The notes below the pieces were generated by a model that searched no databases, was not told the DNA's origin, and saw only the letters and a program-made list of their open reading frames with translations. From NCBI GenBank assembly GCA_905372235.1, contig CAJPOF010000023.1:1-30089 (forward strand): a stretch of 30,089 bases of DNA, given 5' to 3'. Shown here piece after piece: positions 7,320-14,271 of this stretch (positions are counted from its first letter, which is position 1; every line of letters begins with the position of its first letter). Made by a program: the position numbers and the translations under genes. This stretch comes from an uncultured Treponema sp. (GTDB lineage Bacteria > Spirochaetota > Spirochaetia > Treponematales > Treponemataceae).

Positions 7320-8078
7320 TTACGGCTCAAAAGTCGGGGCGTCTTTTAGCGGAGTTTCAAGCGTTTTGTCGCAGCTTCCTTTTGACGGTTCGGGATTTTT
7401 TTTGTATTCCGTTTCGGGCTTAATTTTTTCGTAACGGATGCTGCACTCAAGAATCAGTACCAAAAGTGCCGAAATAAAGAACCAGCGAATCCAAGAAGGC
7501 TGGCTCACAAAAAAATCGTAAAGTCCGTGATTCAAAATCGGAATGGCGAGCGCAATAAAATCCGGGCGTTTTTCTTTGACGCTCCAGATGAACAGCCCCA
7601 AAAGCCCGGAACAAAACGTATGTACCAAAACGGACGAAAACATTCTTGTAAAAATCAGGTGGTAGATTAATTCTGCGCCTTTCATTTTTGCCAATTGCAA
7701 ATATTGCAAGAAATAAACCGCAGATTCAAAACAGCCGAACGCAATTCCGAAAAGAATGCTTGCCATAAAATAATGTGCGAATTCTGTTTTTTTTCGGGGA
7801 ATCATAAGGAGGAAAACCAGTTTAAGTCCTTCTTCGATAAGTCCGTTCACAAAAAGCGGTTTTAACAACCGCGATAAAACCGTGTTGTCTGCAGCCGTCA
7901 ATTTCGGAATCGAATAGGAAATCAAAAACTGCGCAAAAGAAATAAAAAGAACCGCAAACATTGCGACAATGCAAGAAATCAGTTCGGTTGAAAATTTGAT
8001 TTTTGAAAACACCTTAAAAAGAACAAAGCATAGCAAAAGCGGTACAAAGCAAAGCCCTAAAGAAACATAAATATTCAT
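7320..8078 (-). CDS. PrsW family intramembrane metalloprotease
   Basis: A 252-residue polytopic membrane protein. The four motifs of the PrsW/CPBP-like glutamic-type membrane proteases are in order: EEGLK (E82, E83, K86), FESAVYFLQY (117-126), HTFCSG (H153) and NHGLYDFF (H184, D188). Several hydrophobic helices surround them, and a hydrophilic tail of about 35 residues ends the protein. In Bacillus, PrsW cleaves the anti-sigma factor RsiW; no sigma/anti-sigma pair is visible here, so the substrate is open. It is the last gene of a minus-strand series. A gap of 80 bases holding a terminator separates it from slyD, so it probably has its own promoter. Confidence 0.88.
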   Translation of the reverse strand: MNIYVSLGLCFVPLLLCFVLFKVFSKIKFSTELISCIVAMFAVLFISFAQFLISYSIPKLTAADNTVLSRLLKPLFVNGLIEEGLKLVFLLMIPRKKTEFAHYFMASILFGIAFGCFESAVYFLQYLQLAKMKGAELIYHLIFTRMFSSVLVHTFCSGLLGLFIWSVKEKRPDFIALAIPILNHGLYDFFVSQPSWIRWFFISALLVLILECSIRYEKIKPETEYKKNPEPSKGSCDKTLETPLKDAPTFEP

Positions 8079-8119
8079 CTGTAAAAATGCTACTCCAATT
8101 TTATAAGTGTTTTAATCAT

Positions 8120-8148
8120 AAAAAAGCGGACAAATAAAAAGTGTTCGC
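8120..8148 (-). terminator. Intrinsic terminator of slyD
   Basis: In minus-strand reading, GCGAACA and TGTCCGC (8142-8148 and 8126-8132) form a 7-bp stem with one mismatch, followed directly by six T (8120-8125). It lies 11 bases after the slyD stop codon. Confidence 0.65.
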
Positions 8149-8158
8149 AAAATCCGGA

Positions 8159-8695
8159 TTATCCGCACGAGCCGCAGCCACCCTCGCAACCTCCATCTCC
8201 GCAGCCGCCATCACATCCACCGCCACAACCGCCGCATCCGCACCCCTGATTGAAATCCGCCTCCGTAGAATCCCGAACCTCGACAATTTCAACGTCAAAC
8301 GTAAGTTTTTTTCCAGCAAGTTCATGGTTTCCGTCGATTGTAACGGAATTGTCGGTAACATTTACAACATGAACGATAAAAGCGCCCTGCTCCTCGGATG
8401 TGGCGTGAAATGTCATTCCGACTTCAATTGAATCCGGCGAATCAAACTGCGATTTTGGAAGTTCTATCACCAATTTTTCGTTGTATTCGCCGTACGCATC
8501 CTTTGGCTCGACGACAGCCCTGAATTTTTCGCCGACCGATTTTCCTTCAAGTTGTGATTCAAGTCCGGGAATAATCATTCCGTTTCCCTGGACGTAGCCC
8601 AAAGGCTCTTTTCCGACGGAACTGTCGATTTGGATTCCGTTCTCGTCCGTCAAAGTGTAGTGAATCATGACAAATTTATTTTTTTCGATTTTCAT
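8159..8695 (-). CDS. slyD: SlyD-like FKBP-type peptidyl-prolyl isomerase with a cysteine-rich tail
   Basis: Cytoplasmic prolyl isomerase and chaperone, 178 residues. The FKBP core and the inserted flap are recognisable, and DGNHELAGKKLTFDVEIVEVR near residues 121-141 is the SlyD signature. The last 30 residues are unusual: almost only Gly and Cys with some Asp/Glu, holding eight cysteines. In E. coli SlyD the tail is His/Cys-rich, binds nickel and helps hydrogenase maturation. Here histidine is absent from the tail, so thiophilic or soft metals (Zn, Cu, Ni) are the expected ligands; that is inference. The start has AAGGA eight bases upstream. A NifU-like scaffold gene lies upstream on the same strand, which would fit metal handling but proves nothing. 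Confidence 0.93.
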   Translation of the reverse strand: MKIEKNKFVMIHYTLTDENGIQIDSSVGKEPLGYVQGNGMIIPGLESQLEGKSVGEKFRAVVEPKDAYGEYNEKLVIELPKSQFDSPDSIEVGMTFHATSEEQGAFIVHVVNVTDNSVTIDGNHELAGKKLTFDVEIVEVRDSTEADFNQGCGCGGCGGGCDGGCGDGGCEGGCGSCG

Positions 8696-8738
8696 AGTCT
8701 GTTCCTTAATTTATTTTTACGACAAAGCATTTTCGAAA

Positions 8739-8760
8739 AATCCGGTTTTCGAAAACACCG
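8739..8760 (-). terminator. Probable terminator of the nifU-like gene
   Basis: In minus-strand reading, CGGT-g-TTT and AAAACCG form a 7-bp stem with one bulged G and a TCG loop, followed by GATTTTT. It lies in the 142-base gap between the nifU-like gene and slyD, centred on the palindrome GTTTTCGAAAAC (8745-8756). Confidence 0.45.
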
Positions 8761-8837
8761 TATTTATGCGACCGAAAAATTTTATGAATCCGCAAAGCAA
8801 AATTCAAAAAACGGCGCAAAATCAGCAAAAAAAGCGG

Positions 8838-9146
8838 TCAAAATATTCCGCCGAAACCTTCGAATTCGGCTGGATCAACGCCTTCCGGCAAATCCTGAAT
8901 CACTTCCGTAATTTCCGGCACCGCATCCTGAATATAACGTTCGATGCCCATTTTCAACGTCATTATAGCCATCGGACAAGCTCCGCATGCGCCCGTAAGT
9001 TTTAGGTGAAGCCGCATTTGGTCGTCGATTTCGACGAATTCCATATCGCCGCCATCAGCCTGAAGTTGAGGTCTGAACATTTCCATAGCCTCAAGCACCC
9101 TGTCCTGCACATCTTGATTAGGATTCGGGATTTTGATTTCTTCCAT
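8838..9146 (-). CDS. NifU C-terminal domain Fe-S cluster scaffold protein
   Basis: A 102-residue protein equivalent to the C-terminal (Nfu) domain of NifU. It has the paired cysteines CGAC (C54, C57) that bridge a 4Fe-4S cluster between two subunits, preceded by the typical RPQLQADGGDMEFVEI. Its job is to carry or deliver Fe-S clusters in the cytoplasm. The length is normal for a stand-alone Nfu protein. AAGGAG lies nine bases before the ATG. There are no isc or suf genes beside it. It is separated from slyD by 142 bases with a terminator-like hairpin, so it is probably a single-gene unit. Confidence 0.93.
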   Translation of the reverse strand: MEEIKIPNPNQDVQDRVLEAMEMFRPQLQADGGDMEFVEIDDQMRLHLKLTGACGACPMAIMTLKMGIERYIQDAVPEITEVIQDLPEGVDPAEFEGFGGIF

Positions 9147-9393
9147 AAATTTTTGCTCCTTGATTTACGGTGATTCCTTGAAATTTCGTGATTTTACATA
9201 AAAATGTGTAAGTTCTATTTAGATATACTGAATAAACAAACCGTTTTCAAATCCGTAGTGTCTACGATTTTAATCCATAAAGGTGTTTGTGTCATCAAGT
9301 TTTTGAAAACTCTTGGAATGGAAAGATTCCTCGCCGAACTGGCAGTTTTTATGCACGATTCGAGCATTTTGTCGAAAATCGAATATAAAAAAA
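9147..9393. other. Gene-free gap of 247 bases upstream of the nifU-like gene
   Basis: Open frames on both strands run through this gap and into the neighbouring gene, but none has family features or a ribosome site, and I take them as chance. The stretch should contain the nifU-like promoter; TAAAAT in minus orientation near 9193-9198 is a candidate -10 box with no convincing -35. The palindromic word AGTTTTTGAAAACT near 9298-9311 is the only notable structure. Confidence 0.5.
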
Positions 9394-10188
9394 TCAGTCC
9401 GCATTCTCGTCCACGCCAAGCCCAAAGAGAGCGAAATCGCCTTTGCACGGATCGTTTTCCCATACGGATTTTAATTCTTCCGTAAGCAAAACCGCAGTCT
9501 TGAACGAACAGCTTGCTTTTGCCGGAATCAAACAAAGTTTTGTACTTTCTTGCATAACGTGAGTGTCAAGCGGAACGATAAGATCCGAAGGCGAAAACCA
9601 AGTCCAAAATCCTTTGTCAACGGCGGAATTTTGGCGAACCATCCATCGAAGGAACATGTGGAGTCTTTTATTTGCGCTGGCTGCACCTTTTGAAACTATC
9701 GCAGAATTCGGAAAAAAATCCTGAATCGATTTTAGCAAAGCCTGATTTCTTTCAACCGGACTTTTACAGTTGAAAGCGGAAATGTTCTTTTTGTAAGAAT
9801 TCTTGACGGCTTTTCCAAGGCTTTCATGTTTTTCCAGCACGGATGAAAGTTCGCTGAAAAGAACCCGTATGTCGTCCCATGAATAAAATCGATAAAACTT
9901 TGAGCTGTCATTTCCATTCGGATTGTGAAAATCGGAAGCAAAATGCCTTTCTTTTATCCATAGAAAAAATCCGCCCTTTTTATCGGCAAGCTCAAATATG
10001 TAACGAATTTTCGGAATAAACTGCGTTCGGGAACCAAAGGCAAGCAGAGCCGCAACAAAACTTGCCAATTCTACTTCTTCCTGATTTCTATACCAATTAA
10101 GAAATTGGCTCGGGTCTCCATCATAAAACGAGGAAACCTCATATTTTTCTGCAAGATATTTTAGCTTATTCTTTAACTCTTCAGTCAT
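9394..10188 (-). CDS. TIGR02757 (DUF2400) family protein
   Basis: A 264-residue cytoplasmic protein of a family without an established function. Recognisable segments are FVAALLAFGSR (about 44-54), KRLHMFLRWMVRQ (about 174-186), LIVPLDTHV (about 203-211) and the C-terminal DFALFGLGV. In the family these sit in an arrangement reminiscent of helix-hairpin-helix DNA glycosylases, but I cannot confirm that from this sequence alone. The length matches the family. The gene starts 20 bases after the DUF1846 gene stop with only a weak GGA upstream, which suggests co-transcription and perhaps coupled translation. Confidence 0.85.
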   Translation of the reverse strand: MTEELKNKLKYLAEKYEVSSFYDGDPSQFLNWYRNQEEVELASFVAALLAFGSRTQFIPKIRYIFELADKKGGFFLWIKERHFASDFHNPNGNDSSKFYRFYSWDDIRVLFSELSSVLEKHESLGKAVKNSYKKNISAFNCKSPVERNQALLKSIQDFFPNSAIVSKGAASANKRLHMFLRWMVRQNSAVDKGFWTWFSPSDLIVPLDTHVMQESTKLCLIPAKASCSFKTAVLLTEELKSVWENDPCKGDFALFGLGVDENAD

Positions 10189-10208
10189 CGGCGAACGTCC
10201 AAAATTGG

Positions 10209-11684
10209 CTAAATTGTCCTGTTCTTTTTAGTGACAGGCTCGCAAGTTACATCCACGCCAAGTTTTTTGTAGATTTTTTTATCCACTTCGCTTAAAAGAA
10301 CCGTAGTATGAACTTGGCAGCCGTTAAGTTTTGGGAGTTGCTCCAAGGCTTTTGCGCACTTTTCGTCCTCTTCCGAAAGCATCGCAAGGGCGACAAGCAC
10401 TTCGTCCGTGTGGAGGCGTGGATTGTTCCCCCTAAGATATGTAACCTTCATTTTTTGGATAGGCTCTATCATTTTTGAGGGAATGAGTTTTACCTTATGC
10501 TCAATGCCTGCAAGATGTTTCGTGGCATTCAGAATCAGAGCGGCGCTTGTTCCAAGAAGATCGGAGGTTGCGCTCGTGATTATCGTGCTATCTTCAAGTT
10601 CTATGGCAGAACAAGGAACTCCGGATTTTTGCCCGCGTTCTATGGCAAACACTGTAACTTTCCTGTCCTTTGTGGAAATCTGCGCCTGCTTCATCAGAAG
10701 TTCAATCTTGTTCACCTCTTCTTCAGTCCCATTTCCTTCGACCAAAGCATCAAGAGCGTGATAATATCGGCGGATAATCTCCTGATTACTTGCACGGCGG
10801 CAAATCTCATCGTCTATTATGCAGTTTCCTGCCAAGTTTACGCCCATGTCCGTGGGCGATTTGTATGGGTTCTCTCCGTATATGCCTTTGAAAATTGCAT
10901 CCAAAACAGGATAGATTTCTATGTCCCGGTTGTAGTTTACCGAAGTTTTTCCGTAAGCCTCTAAATGCCACGGATCAATCATGTTCACGTCGTTCAAGTC
11001 TGCCGTGGCGGCCTCATAAGCGACATTAACCGGATGCTTCAGCGGAAGATTCCATATCGGAAAAGTCTCAAACTTTGCGTAGCCCGATTTTATTCCGCGC
11101 CGATTGTCCTGATAAAGTTGACTTAGGCAAGCCGCCATTTTTCCGCTTCCCGGACCGGGCGCAGTTACCACAACCAACGGTCGCATCGTTTCTATATAGT
11201 CGTTTTTTCCGTAGCCCTTGTCGCTGTTTATCAGAGCCACGTCCGAAGGATAGCCCGGAATCGTATAATGAACGTATGTTTTTATCTTGAGTTTTTTTAA
11301 TTTTTTTCTGAAAATATCCGCCGCATGCTGACCGTTATAATGCGTTATCACAACGCTCCCGACCATGAGTCCGCGGCTTTGAAATTCGTCCCTAAGGCGA
11401 AGAACATCCATGTCATACGTGATTCCCAGATCGCCGCGAACCTTGTTTTTTTCTATATCCATTGCGCTGATAACGATGACTATTTCGGCATAGTCGGAAA
11501 GTTGCATGAGCATCTTGAGTTTGCTGTCCGGCTCAAATCCCGGAAGAACCCTTGCTGCATGATAGTCGTCAAAAAGCTTTCCGCCGAATTCAAGATAAAG
11601 TTTGTTTCCGAATTTCCCTATACGTTCTTTTATATGCTCCGACTGAATCTTCAAATATTTTTCGTTATCAAATCCCTTTTCCAT
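10209..11684 (-). CDS. DUF1846 (UPF0371) family protein
   Basis: A 491-residue member of UPF0371, a conserved cytoplasmic family of unknown biochemical function. It carries the family segments LYLEFGGKLFDDYHAARVLPGFEPD (about 29-53), RGDLGITYD (about 83-91), VVTAPGPGSGKMA (P-loop-like, about 172-184), GYAKFETFPIWNLPL and NPRLHTDEVLVALA. An upstream in-frame ATG at 11759 would add 25 residues. I reject it because the family starts at GFDNEKYLKIQSEHI and a well-formed promoter lies inside that extension. There is no Shine-Dalgarno at 11684; the -10 box ends nine bases before the ATG, so a leaderless or near-leaderless mRNA is predicted. It is the first gene of a likely two-gene unit with the TIGR02757 gene. 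Confidence 0.92.
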   Translation of the reverse strand: MEKGFDNEKYLKIQSEHIKERIGKFGNKLYLEFGGKLFDDYHAARVLPGFEPDSKLKMLMQLSDYAEIVIVISAMDIEKNKVRGDLGITYDMDVLRLRDEFQSRGLMVGSVVITHYNGQHAADIFRKKLKKLKIKTYVHYTIPGYPSDVALINSDKGYGKNDYIETMRPLVVVTAPGPGSGKMAACLSQLYQDNRRGIKSGYAKFETFPIWNLPLKHPVNVAYEAATADLNDVNMIDPWHLEAYGKTSVNYNRDIEIYPVLDAIFKGIYGENPYKSPTDMGVNLAGNCIIDDEICRRASNQEIIRRYYHALDALVEGNGTEEEVNKIELLMKQAQISTKDRKVTVFAIERGQKSGVPCSAIELEDSTIITSATSDLLGTSAALILNATKHLAGIEHKVKLIPSKMIEPIQKMKVTYLRGNNPRLHTDEVLVALAMLSEEDEKCAKALEQLPKLNGCQVHTTVLLSEVDKKIYKKLGVDVTCEPVTKKNRTI

Positions 11685-11693
11685 ACGTTTCGT

Positions 11694-11722
11694 ACTATAT
11701 CCGACTTTTGAATCTTTCTCAA
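11694..11722 (-). promoter_or_regulatory. Promoter of the DUF1846 gene
   Basis: On the minus strand TTGAGA (11717-11722), a 17-base spacer and TATAGT (11694-11699). Four of six and five of six positions match the sigma70 consensus, with optimal spacing. The ATG at 11684 is nine bases further. Confidence 0.6.
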
Positions 11723-11885
11723 TTCTGTACAAAAAAAATGTAAACCGATTTTCATGCACGAACCGCCGGAATTGATTTTTGAATTTGGTCGGGAATTTGC
11801 CGAATGGATTTGTAAAATGAGAATTTTTTTGCGCCGACTTTTAATTTTGTTTGGGTGCGTTTGAAAATCGGCAAAGTCACTGGTG

Positions 11886-11916
11886 TTTTTACGAAATGTT
11901 TTTTGTTTCGTAAAAA
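11886..11916. other. A/T-rich hairpin downstream of the lytic transglycosylase gene
   Basis: TTTTTACGAAA (11886-11896) and TTTCGTAAAAA (11906-11916) form a perfect 11-bp stem with a nine-base loop. It lies 40 bases after the transglycosylase stop. Because the 3' arm ends in A rather than a U run, it is not a canonical terminator on either strand; it may stabilise the 3' end. The rest of the gap (11760-11956) shows no gene. Confidence 0.4.
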
Positions 11917-11956
11917 TAGCCGCCGTAGATTTTTCCGCTTGGATTCAGAATCTTCT

Positions 11957-14092
11957 TTAGTCCAGCATAAGTTTTAGTGAATTTTCTATGCTCTGATTTT
12001 TATAAAGCCACGCATACATACAGGTTGCGCTCAAAAGTTTTCTGCCGTATTCTCGCGTTTCCTCGTAAGGCGCGATTTCAAGAAAAAGATCCATCGGAAG
12101 TTTTTTCTGAACATTAAGCCATCGTCGGATTCTTGTGATTCCCGTGTTGTACGCAAGAAGGGCGGGGAGCCATTTTCCGTCCATGCGAGACGCCAATTCC
12201 GCAAGGTAAAAACTTCCGAATTCAAGATTTGTTTCGGGGTGCAAAAGATTGTATTCCCCGACTTTGAGTTTTTTTGCGACATCGCTTGCGGTCGCTTCCA
12301 TCAATTGCGTAAGTCCGATTGCGTTTGCGGAACTTTTTATTTTGCTGTCAAAAAAACTTTCGCTTCTAACCAATGCAAAAAGGATTTCTTCGGGGATTTT
12401 ATGAGTTTGGCAATTTTTTGCGACCAGCGAACTGTAATTTTTTGGAAAGAAAAGTTCAAGTTCCTCTTTAGAAACATTTCTGCTCGCCTCCCTCAAAGCC
12501 TTCGACGCAATCCGCAAACTTTGAGGATAAAACTGCTCTTTTTTTTCGCCGCATTCTTTCAAAAATTCGGAAAGCGAAAGCATGGAATCCATCGAAAGTT
12601 CCGTGTTTTTTTTGCTCAGTTTTACAAATTCCGGATATATTTTTTCAGGGAATCCGAATGCCGCATAGCCCGAAAGAAGAATTTCCGCCTCCTTGTCGAT
12701 TTTCGTTTCGTTTTTGCGTAAAACGGTCTTGCATAACTGATTTTGAATTTCTTTTTCCGAAAGTCCAAGCCGGTTTATCGCCATGATTCTGTAATAATAA
12801 TCCGAGCCGGAATTCAACGCCCTGCGAAAAGCTTCCTGAATCAAAACGGATTTTTCGTTTTGGCTTTTTTCGAAAGTCGCAAGATTTTCCTGAAGCAGCC
12901 GCCCTGCGATGTATGCGAATCTTGATGTCATGTAGTCGGTCGCATAGCCGTCGATTGCCTTGTAAATCTTGGAAAACTCGTTCCATTTTCCTTCGGTCAA
13001 AAGCAAATTTGAAATCAAGTCGAGAATGTCGTCAAAATAATGAGGGGCGTGCCAAAATTTGCAATTTTCGATGACCGCATTCACGCCGATGTCGGTGCTT
13101 TGCTTTAATTTTATACGCAAAAGATACCAAAGTGCATTGTCTTGCTTTTTTAAATCGGAGGTACTATTAATGGCATTTTTTAAACGCTCTTCCGATTTTG
13201 CAGGGAACTTGCCGGATTTGTCGTACAGAAGACCTGCGTAAAAGTTCAGATAGAAAAGCCGTTCCGAATCCGAAGTTTCACCAATGGCGGAATCCAATTT
13301 TTTTGCGTTGTCTGCAAAATCGCTGCTGCCATATAAAAACGCTTTTCCTATGTCGGAATATAGCAAAAGAGGAAGCGGATTGTTTTTTGCGTCGGAAAGA
13401 AGTTCGGCAGCTTTCTGAAACGCATTTTTGTAATTTTTTTTATAAACCGAAATCCTAAAATTGATTGTTTTTGCCCTTGCGGAAAAACTGTCTGAAAAAT
13501 TGTTTTTTTCTTGAACCGAGCCGTTTTGATTTTTTTCGTCCTGATTTTTTGGTTCTTCCGAAAAAAGTTCTTCATTTAATCTGTAAAAATTGTAGTGTTC
13601 GGCGGAAATGTCGCGCTCGGTAAACCAAGTGTAGACTTCGTTTTTGTAGCGGCTGTCGTTCTTTTCCACCATGGATTTTAAACGCAGCAAAACAAGTTCA
13701 TTTTCCGCTTCTTTCAAATTTATTTCGTCAGTCAAAGAAATAACTTGCGCAAATTCTTGAGATTTGAAAAAATCTCTTGAAGCAAGCAAAATCGCCTCTT
13801 CATCCTTGTATTTTTGCAGGAAATCCTGCCAAAGAGCCGATCTGTTCCGCCTGTTTTGCATTCGAATAAATTCAATTTCACTGTAACGGGCGCAATATCC
13901 CGAACCTTTTTTTGCGCAAAGCAGAAAATTCTGTTCGGCTTCGGTTGTTTTTCCCGATTCCAATGCCCTAAGTCCCAAAAAATAGTTCGTGTTGAAATTG
14001 AATTTTTTCTGCAATGTTCGGCTTGAGTTTTTGCATCCGGCGGAAAGCGAAAAGATTGCTAAAATCGATATAACGGCGACGGACTTTTTCAT
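11957..14092 (-). CDS. Soluble lytic murein transglycosylase-like lipoprotein
   Basis: A 711-residue envelope enzyme predicted to cleave peptidoglycan between MurNAc and GlcNAc. The start MKKSVAVISILAIFSLSAGC is a lipoprotein signal with Cys20 as the acylation site; the upstream in-frame ATG at 14113 adds seven residues and spoils the signal. Residues 30-560 are helical and TPR-like, as in Slt70-type superhelical domains. The catalytic domain spans about 566-670, with Glu578 in RSESFFD, then AIGLTQLM and LLAYNTG, the usual SLT motifs. The length is close to the family's. A promoter-like TTGCCG/TATCCT pair ends 11 bases before the ATG. The next gene upstream encodes a LysM protein, so two peptidoglycan-related genes sit together, though a terminator separates them. 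Confidence 0.93.
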   Translation of the reverse strand: MKKSVAVISILAIFSLSAGCKNSSRTLQKKFNFNTNYFLGLRALESGKTTEAEQNFLLCAKKGSGYCARYSEIEFIRMQNRRNRSALWQDFLQKYKDEEAILLASRDFFKSQEFAQVISLTDEINLKEAENELVLLRLKSMVEKNDSRYKNEVYTWFTERDISAEHYNFYRLNEELFSEEPKNQDEKNQNGSVQEKNNFSDSFSARAKTINFRISVYKKNYKNAFQKAAELLSDAKNNPLPLLLYSDIGKAFLYGSSDFADNAKKLDSAIGETSDSERLFYLNFYAGLLYDKSGKFPAKSEERLKNAINSTSDLKKQDNALWYLLRIKLKQSTDIGVNAVIENCKFWHAPHYFDDILDLISNLLLTEGKWNEFSKIYKAIDGYATDYMTSRFAYIAGRLLQENLATFEKSQNEKSVLIQEAFRRALNSGSDYYYRIMAINRLGLSEKEIQNQLCKTVLRKNETKIDKEAEILLSGYAAFGFPEKIYPEFVKLSKKNTELSMDSMLSLSEFLKECGEKKEQFYPQSLRIASKALREASRNVSKEELELFFPKNYSSLVAKNCQTHKIPEEILFALVRSESFFDSKIKSSANAIGLTQLMEATASDVAKKLKVGEYNLLHPETNLEFGSFYLAELASRMDGKWLPALLAYNTGITRIRRWLNVQKKLPMDLFLEIAPYEETREYGRKLLSATCMYAWLYKNQSIENSLKLMLD

Positions 14093-14103
14093 AAAGTGCG
14101 GAT

Positions 14104-14131
14104 AGGATAACATTTATTTTGCGGACGGCAA
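14104..14131 (-). promoter_or_regulatory. Putative promoter of the lytic transglycosylase gene
   Basis: On the minus strand TTGCCG (14126-14131), a 16-base spacer and TATCCT (14104-14109). Each box matches 4/6. Eleven bases separate the -10 box from the ATG, predicting a leader of only about five bases and no room for a Shine-Dalgarno. Confidence 0.35.
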
Positions 14132-14186
14132 ATAGGATTTCCGGAATCAAGAATGCTTTTTCCTTGAATCGGTAGGCTTTTTTACG

Positions 14187-14237
14187 AAAAAATCCGCCAA
14201 TCCCAAAATCTTTAAGATTTTAAGAGCGGCGGATTTT
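14187..14237 (-). terminator. Terminator of the LysM protein gene
   Basis: In minus-strand reading AAAATCCGCC (14228-14237) pairs with GGCGGATTTT (14189-14198), and the T run continues two bases further. The loop holds a second perfect hairpin, AAAATCTT/AAGATTTT (14205-14221). It begins about 35 bases after the stop codon. Confidence 0.75.
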
Positions 14238-14271
14238 CCGAATTATTCTGCAAGATTTGAGTTTTGCGTTC

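Noticed and set aside
9204..9485. 93-codon plus-strand frame and an overlapping minus-strand frame upstream of the nifU-like gene
   Set aside because: Both run into the TIGR02757 gene in a wrong frame and show no protein-like signature.
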